Notes under the pieces: generated by a model | The model's input: only the letters and a program-made list of their open reading frames with translations | Told to the model about the DNA's origin: nothing | The model's database searches: none | Translations under genes and position numbers: made by a program | Part shown: positions 1 through 7,983 of the stretch, piece by piece | Layout: each line of letters begins with the position of its first letter | How positions within the stretch are numbered: the stretch's first letter is position 1 | Source: Bradyrhizobium sp. | GTDB taxonomy: Bacteria; Pseudomonadota; Alphaproteobacteria; Rhizobiales; Xanthobacteraceae | Assembly: GCF_016219575.1 (NCBI RefSeq) | Contig: NZ_JACRMG010000040.1 | Location: 1-64,000 of the forward strand | DNA: 64,000 bases | Direction: 5' to 3'

Positions 1-79
1 GCGCCAACGTTCGTGACGACCGCGAAGCGTCCCCTCATGGTGGCGCGGGCTGGGGCGGGTTATGCACCTGATTTGCCGT

Positions 80-137
80 TTCCGTAAAGCAGAATATTTT
101 TCATTTCTGGACTTGACAACGATTCCGTAAAACAGAA
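80..137 (-). promoter_or_regulatory. Putative leftward promoter with two copies of an operator-like site
   Basis: Two near-identical 15-mers, TTCCGTAAAGCAGAA (80-94) and TTCCGTAAAACAGAA (123-137), lie 43 bp apart. Each is an imperfect palindrome of the form TTCyG-N5-CrGAA, the layout typical of IclR-family operators. On the minus strand TTGTCA (114-119) and TATTCT (91-96) are separated by 17 bp, a good sigma-70 spacing, so the sites flank the -35 and overlap the -10. Any target gene would start near position 38 and lie left of the window. No experimental support is visible. Confidence 0.35.
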
Positions 138-198
138 CAACAATCTGACCGTCGTGTCGGATTTGCAACACTCCGCCGGAGCAACCCATCTGAGGGCG

Positions 199-1746
199 CT
201 ATTCACCGCAGGCCGCCTTCGCCTCCGGAGCGCCGTTCGACCGCCGCGCCGCCACCGTCCGCGCCACGGTGCGCGCCACCAGCGCCTGGCCCTTTTCATT
301 GGGATGCACGTGGTCGGCAAACAGCAATTCGTTGTCGCAGCCACGGAACACCGCGGCTGCATCGATGAGGACGATGCGGCCGTCGCTGCCGGCGATCTTC
401 TTCAGCTCGGCCACATAGGGTGACTGGATGCGGGCCGAGGTGAAATCGAGGTCGATGGCGGCCTGCAGCTCCGCGAGGCCTTTCTGCTCGTCACCGAGCC
501 GGCGATACGTCAGCCCCGCATTGTAGTGGAAGTGCGGCACCTTCGGCGCGAGTTCGATTGCCTTGCGGAAGGCCGCGAGCGCAGCCTGTGCGTCGCCGGA
601 CCGGGCCAGCACGTAGCCGTAATTGTTGTAGACGTCCGGATCCCCGGTACCGCTCTCCACAAGCTTCGAAAACCGCTCGCGCTGCTCGTCGAGACGGCCG
701 TCGAAGCAGAGCACCACCTGGTTGGCGTATCTGCCGATCGGCAGATCGTATTTGGGATAGCGCGGCGCCGTGATGTCCGTATTGAGCAGCGCGGGCAGCA
801 AATTGCTCAACGGCTTGCCCGGCTCGAGGCATCCCTTCTTCCAGCCGAATTGCGGCTCGTAGGCGCGGCGAAAATCATATTCGAGGATGCGCGGCGGGTA
901 TTCCAGCGGCACCGGGGGAATGACGAGGTAGACGTCGGCGCCCGTCCCTTCCGCCCAGCGGATCATGGCATCCATGTTCTCGCGGAACTCGCCGAGGGGA
1001 ACGCGCGGCAGCTTGAGCGCCTCGTCGCCGAGGTCGGTGTCGAAGGCAATCTGGTTGAGGTACTTCGCGCCCGCTTTCAGGAACACGTAGGTCGCCGAAT
1101 GCTCGACGAGCCAGTTCTCGGCACGGCTCGCGAACGACCTTCCGGCCTGCGTGGCATCGAGCAGGCGGCGGTCGGGCACGCTGGAGCCGAAGCCGTCATT
1201 GTTGCCGACGTAGAACAGGACGCCGTCGGGCTTGTACTTGTAGTACTCGCGAAGCAGGGCTGCGCGCACCTGTTCGGTGGAATAGCCGATCACGGCGGCA
1301 TTGATGACCTCGACCCCATCGCCGAGCAGGCGCTGCAGCACCTGCGGCCAGGTGTCGGACTGCTTGTCGATGCCGAGGCCGGCAGTGGAGGAATCGCCGA
1401 GAATGAGCAGGCGGTAGCGCTTGCCGTCGCGTTCGTATGGAATTTCATGCGGCGAGTAGATGCCGTGCGACGTCGTGAGGTACGGCTCTTGCCTGAGGCC
1501 AGCCTGGTTCCTCCAGGCGAGGAAGGGATCGGCGGTGTGCGGGTTGACCGGAAACTGGAATTTCTTGATCCGGGTGGCGGGATTGCGGAACACCGCCACA
1601 TGCGGCGGCACCTCGCCCACCACCGAGCGGAAGAAGGCAAGCTCGCTCCTGGCCGTGCGAAGGGCAACCTCGGCCACGCCGAAGATCACGACGAAAGGCA
1701 GCAGGATAGCGATGAATAGCTTGAGCCCGTCACCACGCGGCCTCAT
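199..1746 (-). CDS. SGNH/GDSL hydrolase with inserted TPR repeats
   Basis: 515-residue protein with one N-terminal membrane segment (about residues 8-28) and the rest presumably periplasmic. SGNH-hydrolase blocks are visible: GDSS with nucleophile Ser119, a block II glycine in AAVIGYS, GNND as block III, and DHVHPNEKG with Asp478/His481 as the C-terminal catalytic pair. Between block III and the last block are about two TPR repeats (roughly residues 365-435). Such proteins act as esterases or acyl-transfer enzymes on cell-surface glycans; the substrate here is unknown. It stands alone, with the 3' end of the Crp/Fnr gene about 300 bp upstream on the same strand. Family assignment is firm, role is inference. 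Confidence 0.85.
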   Translation of the reverse strand: MRPRGDGLKLFIAILLPFVVIFGVAEVALRTARSELAFFRSVVGEVPPHVAVFRNPATRIKKFQFPVNPHTADPFLAWRNQAGLRQEPYLTTSHGIYSPHEIPYERDGKRYRLLILGDSSTAGLGIDKQSDTWPQVLQRLLGDGVEVINAAVIGYSTEQVRAALLREYYKYKPDGVLFYVGNNDGFGSSVPDRRLLDATQAGRSFASRAENWLVEHSATYVFLKAGAKYLNQIAFDTDLGDEALKLPRVPLGEFRENMDAMIRWAEGTGADVYLVIPPVPLEYPPRILEYDFRRAYEPQFGWKKGCLEPGKPLSNLLPALLNTDITAPRYPKYDLPIGRYANQVVLCFDGRLDEQRERFSKLVESGTGDPDVYNNYGYVLARSGDAQAALAAFRKAIELAPKVPHFHYNAGLTYRRLGDEQKGLAELQAAIDLDFTSARIQSPYVAELKKIAGSDGRIVLIDAAAVFRGCDNELLFADHVHPNEKGQALVARTVARTVAARRSNGAPEAKAACGE

Positions 1747-2042
1747 TCAGATAGTCCTCCCCAGCCGGGTGAGGCTAGTGCGGGCGGCCGGGGAATTCAA
1801 TCGTCAGGACACCGCGACGCGCTTTGAGTTGGCACCGCCGCCGGCCCCCGGGGGGTGTCCTGCCTGCGTGAGTTTGAGCCACTAAAGGGCGTGGAGCGGA
1901 TATTGGCGGTGTCGTGAACGAACCCCGCCCTGTTCGTCTGCTCGCCCTGTCTCGGAGGCTCAGTAGCGGCGCTGGCGAACGCCCAAATTCGTTCAAATTG
2001 CTCAGAGCGGGAAATATCCGGATGAACGTCACAGCGAAAACG

Positions 2043-2741
2043 TCAGGACAAAGTTTTCACATCACCTGGCTGCTCGTTCAAAACCACGCTCAGGAGCGAG
2101 CTGTGGATTTCAAGATGGCCGTTGTAATCGATAAAGCCCAATTCACGAAACTTGTTCATGAAATGGCTGACGCGCGACCGGGTTGTGCCGATCATCTCGG
2201 CCAGGGTTTCCTGGCTGATCTTTGCAATGATCGGCTCCGGTCGCCCTTCCTTGCCGAAGTTGGCCAATAGAAGCAGAATCCTGGCGAGACGCTTCTCGGT
2301 CGAATTGAACAGCTGGTCGACCAGGTCGGCCTCCACGCGGGCTGACCGCGCCAGTACATGCGTAATGAACATTCGGGAGAACGCTGGTTCATCCTGGAGA
2401 ACCCGGAGGATCTCAACCATCTCCACCCTCATGACTTCGCAGTCCGTCATTGCAGTCGCCGTTGCCAGACGCTTTGGCTGCCCGATCAAACATCCCTCGC
2501 CAAAGAACTCGCCTACGCCCAGGATCGCGATGACTGCCTCTTTGCCCTGCTTCGAGACAACGGTCATCTTGACCTTGCCCTTCTTGATGTAAAACACGGC
2601 ATCGGCGGCGTTCCCTTGTGCATAGATGACCTGCTTTTGCCGATGTTTGGCAATGGAACGGCCCTTGGCCGACGTGCCGAAATACAGCACCGGGTCAAAT
2701 TTCGAGCCGTTCTTTCTTCTTGAAATTCTCGGCTTCTGCAT
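2043..2741 (-). CDS. Crp/Fnr-family transcriptional regulator
   Basis: 232 residues: an N-terminal cyclic-nucleotide-binding-type beta-roll (about residues 25-150, with GVGEFFGEGCLIG) and a C-terminal Crp-type winged helix-turn-helix (about 165-225, with SQETLAEMIGTTRSRVSHF). The N-terminal cysteine cluster that binds the Fe-S centre in true FNR is absent, so oxygen sensing through such a cluster is unlikely. The ATG at 2741 is preceded by a strong GGGAGGAG site at proper spacing; a TTG one codon upstream is the alternative. It is a lone gene. Whether it acts on the FixK-like boxes found elsewhere in the window is unknown. Confidence 0.93.
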   Translation of the reverse strand: MQKPRISRRKNGSKFDPVLYFGTSAKGRSIAKHRQKQVIYAQGNAADAVFYIKKGKVKMTVVSKQGKEAVIAILGVGEFFGEGCLIGQPKRLATATAMTDCEVMRVEMVEILRVLQDEPAFSRMFITHVLARSARVEADLVDQLFNSTEKRLARILLLLANFGKEGRPEPIIAKISQETLAEMIGTTRSRVSHFMNKFRELGFIDYNGHLEIHSSLLSVVLNEQPGDVKTLS

Positions 2742-3145
2742 CAATGCTCCTCCCGGGTTGGCTCAGTGAACCACTTGCGGGATCACAATTGATATCATGC
2801 AGGCTCGGCGAGCACCACGTGGGGCGCAGTGCACACGTCAGATGTTGGAATGTTGTGCCAGGAAGGGACCCCAGCTGGCTTCTGGCTCAGCTGGGATCCT
2901 GACCGGGCATTGGGGGGCAATGGGACCACCCGATCTCTTTCAGCTAGGCACGGTGGCCGCTCCGAAGTCTGAGCAAAATTGCACACTCCTCGGATAATTC
3001 TCCTGCAGTCTCAGGACACCTTTGAGTGTGTGGTTATGCGTCTGGTTTGGGCGCAGACCCCTCCCCCGAGAAGGCCCCCGCAAACACGCGAGTTCAGCAT
3101 GGACTCTTTCCTCATCTGCTGATCTGCCTTCGAAAACGATTGGCA
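2742..3145. other. Intergenic region upstream of the Crp/Fnr gene
   Basis: No convincing gene. The only structure I see is an inverted repeat with perfect 8-bp arms, CCCAGCTG (2870-2877) and CAGCTGGG (2888-2895), around a 10-nt loop. It has no T-run and sits about 130 bp upstream of the Crp/Fnr start. Confidence 0.4.
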
Positions 3146-3445
3146 ATGACGGAAGCGATGACGGCAGCAGCGCACGCGCGACTTACCCCGGAGGAACGAT
3201 TGCGCGTCCTGCGACTTGACCAACCAACCGTATTGAGAAAACCGATGAATACGCTGCCAGTCGATCGCGCGCTTACCATTTATGGCGCTCTCGCCGACCG
3301 CTCCGAGGCAAAAGGTGTGCGAGAGCGGCTGTCGAAACACCTCATGAAGCGGTATATCGATGGAGAGCGAGACCAACACCGCTTGACCGTGGAAGGCTTG
3401 TCATATCTGCAAGCCCTTTATCGCGAAATCGATTCTCGCAGGTAA
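3146..3445 (+). CDS. Hypothetical protein, 99 aa
   Basis: Small, charged, probably soluble and helical protein of unknown function. The frame is open further upstream, but the ATG at 3146 gives a protein beginning MTEAMTAAAHARLTPEER; the upstream extension is Cys/Pro-rich and looks non-coding. No motif is recognised. Its 3' end abuts a minus-strand open frame judged doubtful. It could be a lineage-specific gene. Confidence 0.55.
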   Translation: MTEAMTAAAHARLTPEERLRVLRLDQPTVLRKPMNTLPVDRALTIYGALADRSEAKGVRERLSKHLMKRYIDGERDQHRLTVEGLSYLQALYREIDSRR

Positions 3446-3961
3446 GCCATCCGGGCCTTTTGTGCTTCCCTCTGCATTCTTAGCGATTGTCGACGGCTGA
3501 TTTTCGCCTTCGCAATGCGCACGGCATCCTCTCTTGTCGGTCGCTTTCGACTGGTTGGAACTTCAGAAGGCCCTGCAGCCGTCGTCGGCATGAGAGGTAG
3601 CGCCGGACAAATCGCGAAGCCATGAGCACGCTGGGTGCTCATTGGACCAATAGATTGTTGTTCTCGATGACGCATTACTAGACAACGACTCGCCCCCGGA
3701 TTTGTTCTGTGACCCCGATTCGATTTGCCTTGGCGGTTTCGCGTTTGAGGCCGCATCGATGAATCGACGCCGCCGGTGTCCCTCATCAGCCGAGGGCAAG
3801 CAAATTCCTGGAATGTGAGCAATACAGAACAGCGGCGGAACTTCGCAGGTTCCATGCTCCCGGCGCCGTCGCCCGCAACAGCACCGGCGTGATCCGGATC
3901 GCGAGCGCCGGTTTGGCATCGATCCTGGCTACGCTCCGCGCCAAACGTAGGGGGTCGCTTC
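3446..3961. other. Intergenic region, no supported gene
   Basis: A minus-strand frame (about 3418-3642, up to 74 residues ending RMAYLRESISR) is open here, but it lacks a ribosome binding site and a known family. Nothing else is recognisable. Confidence 0.4.
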
Positions 3962-4159
3962 ATGCTCGACAAACAAAACCAGGGCCCACTGTGCACCACT
4001 TGCAGCTCTCGCATGAGATTGACGACCATCGAGCCGAGCATGTGGGGCCTGGACTTGCGATCGTTTGCCTGCCCGCAATGCAGCATGAGTGAGCAGCACT
4101 CGATGGACAGCTCCACAACCGAGGCCTGGCTGGCGCCATCGAGCCACCGGAAGACTTGA
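3962..4159 (+). CDS. Zinc-ribbon miniprotein
   Basis: 65 residues with two CxxC knuckles, CTTC (residues 11-14) and CPQC (37-40), about 23 residues apart around a hydrophobic/acidic core (MRLTTIEPSMWGLDLRSF). This is the pattern of small zinc-ribbon proteins common in rhizobia. A GGGGG-containing ribosome binding site lies about 9 nt before the ATG. The last 20 residues are Ser/Thr-rich and probably disordered. No enzymatic role is expected. It is convergent with the DUF1003 gene. Confidence 0.7.
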   Translation: MLDKQNQGPLCTTCSSRMRLTTIEPSMWGLDLRSFACPQCSMSEQHSMDSSTTEAWLAPSSHRKT

Positions 4160-4179
4160 TCGGCGGCAACGACCGCGGG

Positions 4180-4746
4180 TTAGGCTTCGCCCGGCACCGC
4201 TCCGGCCTCGATGGACGCGACAAGCTCGGGCGCAAGCTGGGCAGACAAGCGCTGAATGATGTTGAGCAACTGCAGGATTTCCTGCTCCCGCAGCGCGTCA
4301 ATCTTGTTGTGCAACAATTCGATTTCGAGTTCAGCCTTCACGTTTATTCGATAGTCGTGTTCCGCGTGCCTGCGGTCGATGTCGGATTGACGATTCTGGC
4401 TCATCATGATGATGGGCGCCGCGTACGCCGCCTGGAAAGAAAGCACCAGGTTCAGCAGGATAAAGGGATAAGGGTCCCAATGGTTGATGAACGCCAGCAT
4501 GTTGAGGACGATCCAGATGCCGAGCAGCACGCTTTGGATGATGATGAAGCGCCAGGAGCCAACTGTTTCGGCAACCCGGTCGGCCAGCATCGCGCCCGGC
4601 GTCAGTGCAAGCCTGGGTGCGTTGCGGGCGGGCTTCTGCGCCCGAAGTTCTCGCAGCCGCTCCTGATCTTCAGTACTCAGGTGCACCTTATGGCTTTGCT
4701 CGCTGGTCATTCGTTGCCATCCATCGTTAGGGAGCTGTCCAAACAT
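4180..4746 (-). CDS. DUF1003 inner-membrane protein
   Basis: 188 residues with a polar N-terminus (1-58), two membrane segments (about 65-85 and 92-112; FIIIQSVLLGIWIVLNMLAF then PFILLNLVLSFQAAYAAPII), and the family hallmark MMSQNRQSDIDRRHAEHDY. A helical cytoplasmic tail (about 130-175) follows. This is the full DUF1003 layout; biochemical function is unknown. It lies 69 bp downstream of the VIT-type transporter on the same strand, so co-transcription from the FixK-like box upstream of that gene is likely. Confidence 0.9.
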   Translation of the reverse strand: MFGQLPNDGWQRMTSEQSHKVHLSTEDQERLRELRAQKPARNAPRLALTPGAMLADRVAETVGSWRFIIIQSVLLGIWIVLNMLAFINHWDPYPFILLNLVLSFQAAYAAPIIMMSQNRQSDIDRRHAEHDYRINVKAELEIELLHNKIDALREQEILQLLNIIQRLSAQLAPELVASIEAGAVPGEA

Positions 4747-4815
4747 GCTGGCATTGAAACAACACTCTTATGGCTGCAGCAATGATCTTTCAGCCGCAGG
4801 CTGTTAGCCTGTCTT

Positions 4816-5517
4816 TCAAACGACTGTCCCGAACAGCTTTCCAATGCCGGCGGTGAGGGACAGGGCGAACGCACCCCAAAAAGTTACACGGATGGTCGCG
4901 CGCAGAATGTTGGCGCCGCCCGCCGTGGCGCCGATCGCACCCAGGACCGCCAGGAAGGCCAGCGACGCTGCGGACACAACCGGCACCAGCGCGTTGCCTG
5001 GCGACACGATCACCATCAGCAACGGCATGGCTGCGCCTACCGCAAACATCGCCGCCGAGGCGAGCGCGGCCTGTACGGGACGGGCCGCAGTTATTTCCGA
5101 GATTCCCAGTTCGTCGCGCGCATGAGCCGTCAGCGCGTCTTTCGCCATCAACTGCTCGGCGACCTGCCGCGCCAAGGGCTTGTCGACACCCCGCTTGATG
5201 TAGATTTCGGCAAGTTCGTCGAGTTCAAAAGCGGGGTTTTCGCTCAACTCCTTGCGTTCCCGCGCAAGATCAGCCTGCTCGGTATCCGACTGCGAACTGA
5301 CGGAAACATACTCGCCAGCCGCCATCGACATCGCTCCGGCGACCAATCCCGCAACACCTGCGATCAGGACATCGTTTCGGGTTGCGGCCGCTGCAGCAAC
5401 GCCAACGATGAGGCTCGCCGTCGAGATGATGCCATCGTTTGCGCCAAGGACAGCCGCCCTCAGCCACCCAATCCGACCGACGAGATGGCTTTCCGGGTGC
5501 GCGTGAAGCCGGCTCAT
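4816..5517 (-). CDS. VIT/CCC1-family Fe2+/Mn2+ transporter
   Basis: 233 residues. The N-terminal signature RAAVLGANDGIISTASL and a following hydrophobic segment, a cytoplasmic helical stretch rich in Glu/Asp/Lys (about 85-150), and three C-terminal hydrophobic segments match the vacuolar-iron-transporter-like family. Bacterial members are thought to move Fe2+ or Mn2+ across the inner membrane. It is the first gene of a pair with the downstream DUF1003 gene. A FixK/FNR-type palindrome at 5629-5642 lies 112 bp upstream of the start, suggesting low-oxygen control. Confidence 0.92.
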   Translation of the reverse strand: MSRLHAHPESHLVGRIGWLRAAVLGANDGIISTASLIVGVAAAAATRNDVLIAGVAGLVAGAMSMAAGEYVSVSSQSDTEQADLARERKELSENPAFELDELAEIYIKRGVDKPLARQVAEQLMAKDALTAHARDELGISEITAARPVQAALASAAMFAVGAAMPLLMVIVSPGNALVPVVSAASLAFLAVLGAIGATAGGANILRATIRVTFWGAFALSLTAGIGKLFGTVV

Positions 5518-6066
5518 GTATTCTCCTCAGTACAACCTGGAACCGATCGCGGTCGCCACTGTCAGTGCGATCTCGGACCCTCCGAATGAACCACAAATCC
5601 CATTTTTGCTGCGCAGTCCAATCTGCTTTTGATCCAGGTCAAATTGCCGTCGGCGAATTGCTCACCTGACACACTCGAATCGAACTCCTGATGACGGCCA
5701 ATATCCGGGGCTTCAGTTTGGCAGCGAATTCAAGCGGAGCGCGCCGGGCGCCGGCAAGCCTCCTCGGCGCGAGCCATCAATCGGATCGGAAATAAAGTCA
5801 CTCTGCCAGGAACGATTGTATCGGAGATCGGTTGGCAATGACGACCGGAACGCCATCCCCGTGGCGATCTGATGAAATGACGGCCCCAGCTTGCGCGCCC
5901 CCCGCCCCCGCTGGGGCCGTTTCTTTCGCCGAAGTCGCGCCGTCGTCTGCGGAGAGGTGATCCGTCCCGAGTCGAGAACAGATTGCGTGAGCTCGGCCGG
6001 TCAAGCCATACCGGAAAAATCGAGATCAATGGCGGCCCCGTGTGACAAGACCGAGTCAGGCGCGAG
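5518..6066. other. Intergenic region upstream of the VIT-type transporter
   Basis: Holds the FixK-like box annotated separately. A minus-strand open frame around 5798-6004 (up to 68 residues, TTG start, no clear ribosome binding site) was not called. The remainder shows only GC-rich simple stretches. Confidence 0.4.
5629..5642. promoter_or_regulatory. FixK/FNR-type binding site
   Basis: TTGATCCAGGTCAA fits the rhizobial FixK/FNR consensus TTGA-N6-TCAA with both half-sites perfect. It lies 112 bp upstream of the VIT-type transporter start, a position compatible with an activator site around -41 of a promoter with a short leader. FixK regulation is established for many Bradyrhizobium low-oxygen genes; its use here is inferred. 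Confidence 0.6.
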
Positions 6067-6369
6067 CTAGCGACGCCACCAGTTTCTCTGCCACCCCCAT
6101 CCGCCGCCACCGCCACCCCGAACGAGGCGCACGATGAGAAGAAGCAGTACGGCACCTATGGTGGCATTGACGATTGCGCCGACCAATCCGGTCCCGAGAT
6201 GGATCCCGAGCTGGGGCAGCAACCAGCTTCCGAACAAGGCACCCAGGAGTCCGACGACAAGGTCGCCGATGAGTCCGAAGCCGGTTCCCTGCACGAATTG
6301 ACCCGCCAGCCAGCCGGCGACAAGACCCACGAACAAGACGACCAACAAGCTCTCGCTCGACATGTTCAT
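6067..6369 (-). CDS. GlsB/YeaQ/YmgE-family (transglycosylase-associated) membrane protein
   Basis: About 100 residues. Three hydrophobic glycine-rich segments (LLVVLFVGLVAGWLAG; GLIGDLVVGLLGALFGSWL; LVGAIVNATIGAVLLLLIV) match the GlsB/YeaQ family of small inner-membrane proteins, often induced by stress. The tail is Gly/Trp/Arg-rich (GGGGGGWGWQRNWWRR). Start: MNMSSES at 6369 or MSSES at 6363; AGGTGGAG upstream fits the second slightly better. The frame is open further upstream, but that part lacks coding character. Confidence 0.88.
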   Translation of the reverse strand: MNMSSESLLVVLFVGLVAGWLAGQFVQGTGFGLIGDLVVGLLGALFGSWLLPQLGIHLGTGLVGAIVNATIGAVLLLLIVRLVRGGGGGGWGWQRNWWRR

Positions 6370-6537
6370 TTCTCCACCTCTGGTCTGACGAAAAGGAAGG
6401 ACAGCATCACAGGCCCGTCGATGTTCGTCTGTATAATTTTGACCAGTTTGCCGCGCGGTCGGGCTTTTTGCGCGGCTCCATGCGTGGAGCGTTTCCCGAA
6501 GTTGCTTCGCAATCATCGTGCGTGGGGGTGCTGCCAC

Positions 6538-6562
6538 GGAACTTTACAGGTTGACCGGCATT
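6538..6562 (+). promoter_or_regulatory. Possible EcfG-type (general stress) promoter
   Basis: GGAAC (6538-6542), 16 bp, then CATT (6559-6562), one mismatch from the alphaproteobacterial EcfG consensus GGAAC-N16/17-CGTT. It would place the transcript start within a few bases of the RlpA ATG at 6571, implying a leaderless or nearly leaderless message, in keeping with the absence of a ribosome binding site there. Confidence 0.3.
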
Positions 6563-6570
6563 CACAACAG

Positions 6571-6909
6571 ATGTCCACCTCAAAGCTATTGTCATTGGCT
6601 CTCCTGTTGTCGTCGGTTGCGAGTGGTTCATCCCAGGCAGAAAACGGGATGGCTTCGTTTTATGGCGGCGGAGACACCGCAAGCGGCGAAGTGAGCAGGC
6701 CCGCGGACCTTACCGCGGCTCATCGCAGTCTGCCATTCGGAGCAAGAGTGCTGGTCACAAACGTCAGCAACGGCAGGAGCGTGGTCGTGCGCATAACCGA
6801 CCGTGGTCCATACGGTCATGGGCGCATTATTGATTTGAGCCGTGCGGCTGCGGTCGAACTGGATATGATCGACAGCGGAACCGCAAATGTCAGCGTGGTG
6901 CGTCAATAG
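6571..6909 (+). CDS. RlpA-like septal ring / double-psi beta-barrel protein
   Basis: 112 residues: signal peptide (about 1-24, MSTSKLLSLALLLSSVASG) and then a single double-psi beta-barrel domain with the family landmarks GMASFYGGG, LPFGARVLVTN, VRITDRGPY and GRIIDLSRAAA. It lacks the C-terminal SPOR domain of full-length RlpA, so it is the short exported form. Such proteins bind or cleave peptidoglycan; activity here is unproven. No ribosome binding site precedes the ATG. A decayed second copy of its middle lies at 7984-8070. Confidence 0.85.
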   Translation: MSTSKLLSLALLLSSVASGSSQAENGMASFYGGGDTASGEVSRPADLTAAHRSLPFGARVLVTNVSNGRSVVVRITDRGPYGHGRIIDLSRAAAVELDMIDSGTANVSVVRQ

Positions 6910-7053
6910 CCCGGCGAGCCGACGCTCGCCACAGCCAGTTCGTTAACTTCTCGAAAGTGAGCAAAACAGCACAACCACATGATAGTGGCGGCTCCATACT
7001 GCTTCTATCACCGCGCGCCTCTTAACGGCAACTGCCGGTGATTGGAGAGCGTC

Positions 7054-7263
7054 ATGATCACGTTTCACCGGCCGCAGGGCCCAGAGTGCCAAACAGCGGC
7101 CATTCTGGCACGGATGACGCCCGGACGCTCCGGCTTCGATGCCCGCACACTGAAGTGCCCCGCGTACGGTTACGACCATCAGACTGCGGTCGAGCCGTTC
7201 GATCCAATGAAATCGCGGGAAACCAACGGTTGGCTCATGGGCCAGCTGCGAGCGCCGACCTAG
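7054..7263 (+). CDS. Small protein resembling a zinc-ribbon that has lost cysteines
   Basis: 69 residues. The body (LARMTPGRSGFDARTLKCP...DPMKSRETNGW..GQLRAPT) is what I recognise from small conserved rhizobial zinc-ribbon proteins, but only two cysteines remain (in GPECQ and LKCPAYGYD) where relatives have paired CxxC knuckles. Metal binding is therefore doubtful. The ATG at 7054 follows GGAGAG closely. The reading frame is intact, so this is either a diverged or a decaying gene. Confidence 0.6.
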   Translation: MITFHRPQGPECQTAAILARMTPGRSGFDARTLKCPAYGYDHQTAVEPFDPMKSRETNGWLMGQLRAPT

Positions 7264-7299
7264 GTCAAACAATGCGGCGTAACAATCGACGCGCGTCAT

Positions 7300-7324
7300 G
7301 GAACATCGGGCCGGTGTAACAGTT
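7300..7324 (+). promoter_or_regulatory. Possible EcfG-type promoter
   Basis: GGAAC (7300-7304), 16 bp, then AGTT (7321-7324), one mismatch from GGAAC-N16/17-CGTT. It lies about 100 bp upstream of the peptidoglycan-binding-domain gene. With the similar element at 6538 it hints at general-stress control of this cell-wall cluster. Confidence 0.3.
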
Positions 7325-7421
7325 GTCCATCCACACACACCGAGTTGCGCTTTCGATTTGGACCTCGCGGCTACTGAGGCGAAATCACCGAGCGACTTCA
7401 AGATCAGGGAATAATGAACCC

Positions 7422-7895
7422 TTGCGTGTCCTCACTCTCGCGTTTTTGTTCCTGGTAATTCTCGTCGGCGCAGACGCGGCCAAAGCAGGTCCGAGCACAA
7501 TCGTCCGCGACCAGCTGGCATCTGTCGATCCGGCCACCCTCGCCGCCGCGACGCAGGAAACCGAAGATCAGATCAGGCTTGACAAGGCAAAGCGCCGCTA
7601 CGTTCAGCGCGGACTGACGCGCCTCGGCTTCGACAGCAAGGTGAACGGCAAGTTCGACGAGCCGACTCGTGCTGCCATCTCCCGTTGGCAGATTGCGCGC
7701 GGCTATCCCGAAACTGGCTTCCTCAGCCCGGTGCAGCATACGGCGCTACAGGCTGAAATCGTCTCAGCGGCGCAAGCCAGCGTTGACAGTAGACCCGAGC
7801 AAACGACCCGTGGTCGCGGCACGGACAGCGCACGCCAACATCGAGGCGGCCCCGGCGGGCTGATCGGCGGTGTGGTGGGCGGAATGTTTCGATGA
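7422..7895 (+). CDS. Exported peptidoglycan-binding-like domain protein
   Basis: 157 residues. An N-terminal signal peptide (RVLTLAFLFLVILVGADAA) is followed by a helical linker and a PG_binding_1-like module (about residues 60-112; YVQRGLTRLGFDSKVNGKFD then TRAAISRWQIARGYPETGFL). The C-terminal tail ends GGLIGGVVGGMFR. The start is a TTG (7422) placed by the signal peptide and a weak CAGGGA upstream; the open frame extends further 5' but without coding character. Likely periplasmic; no catalytic domain. Confidence 0.75.
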   Translation: MRVLTLAFLFLVILVGADAAKAGPSTIVRDQLASVDPATLAAATQETEDQIRLDKAKRRYVQRGLTRLGFDSKVNGKFDEPTRAAISRWQIARGYPETGFLSPVQHTALQAEIVSAAQASVDSRPEQTTRGRGTDSARQHRGGPGGLIGGVVGGMFR

Positions 7896-7983
7896 CACCT
7901 CGAGGCAATTTCCGCTGCTGAACGCAACCGCGCTCGTTGGGCGCAGCTTCTTCAATGTGCGCCATGCCCCTGACCATGGAGCG

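Noticed and set aside
2788..2801. TTGATATCATG near the Crp/Fnr gene as a FixK box
   Set aside because: Only the left half-site fits; the right half lacks TCAA at the required spacing.
3418..4116. Long minus-strand open frame (232 codons)
   Set aside because: It overlaps the convincing zinc-ribbon gene at 3962-4159 and has no recognisable domain or ribosome binding site; only its last ~74 codons could be real, with little support.
5798..6004. 68-codon minus-strand frame upstream of the VIT-type transporter
   Set aside because: TTG start without a clear ribosome binding site and no recognised family.
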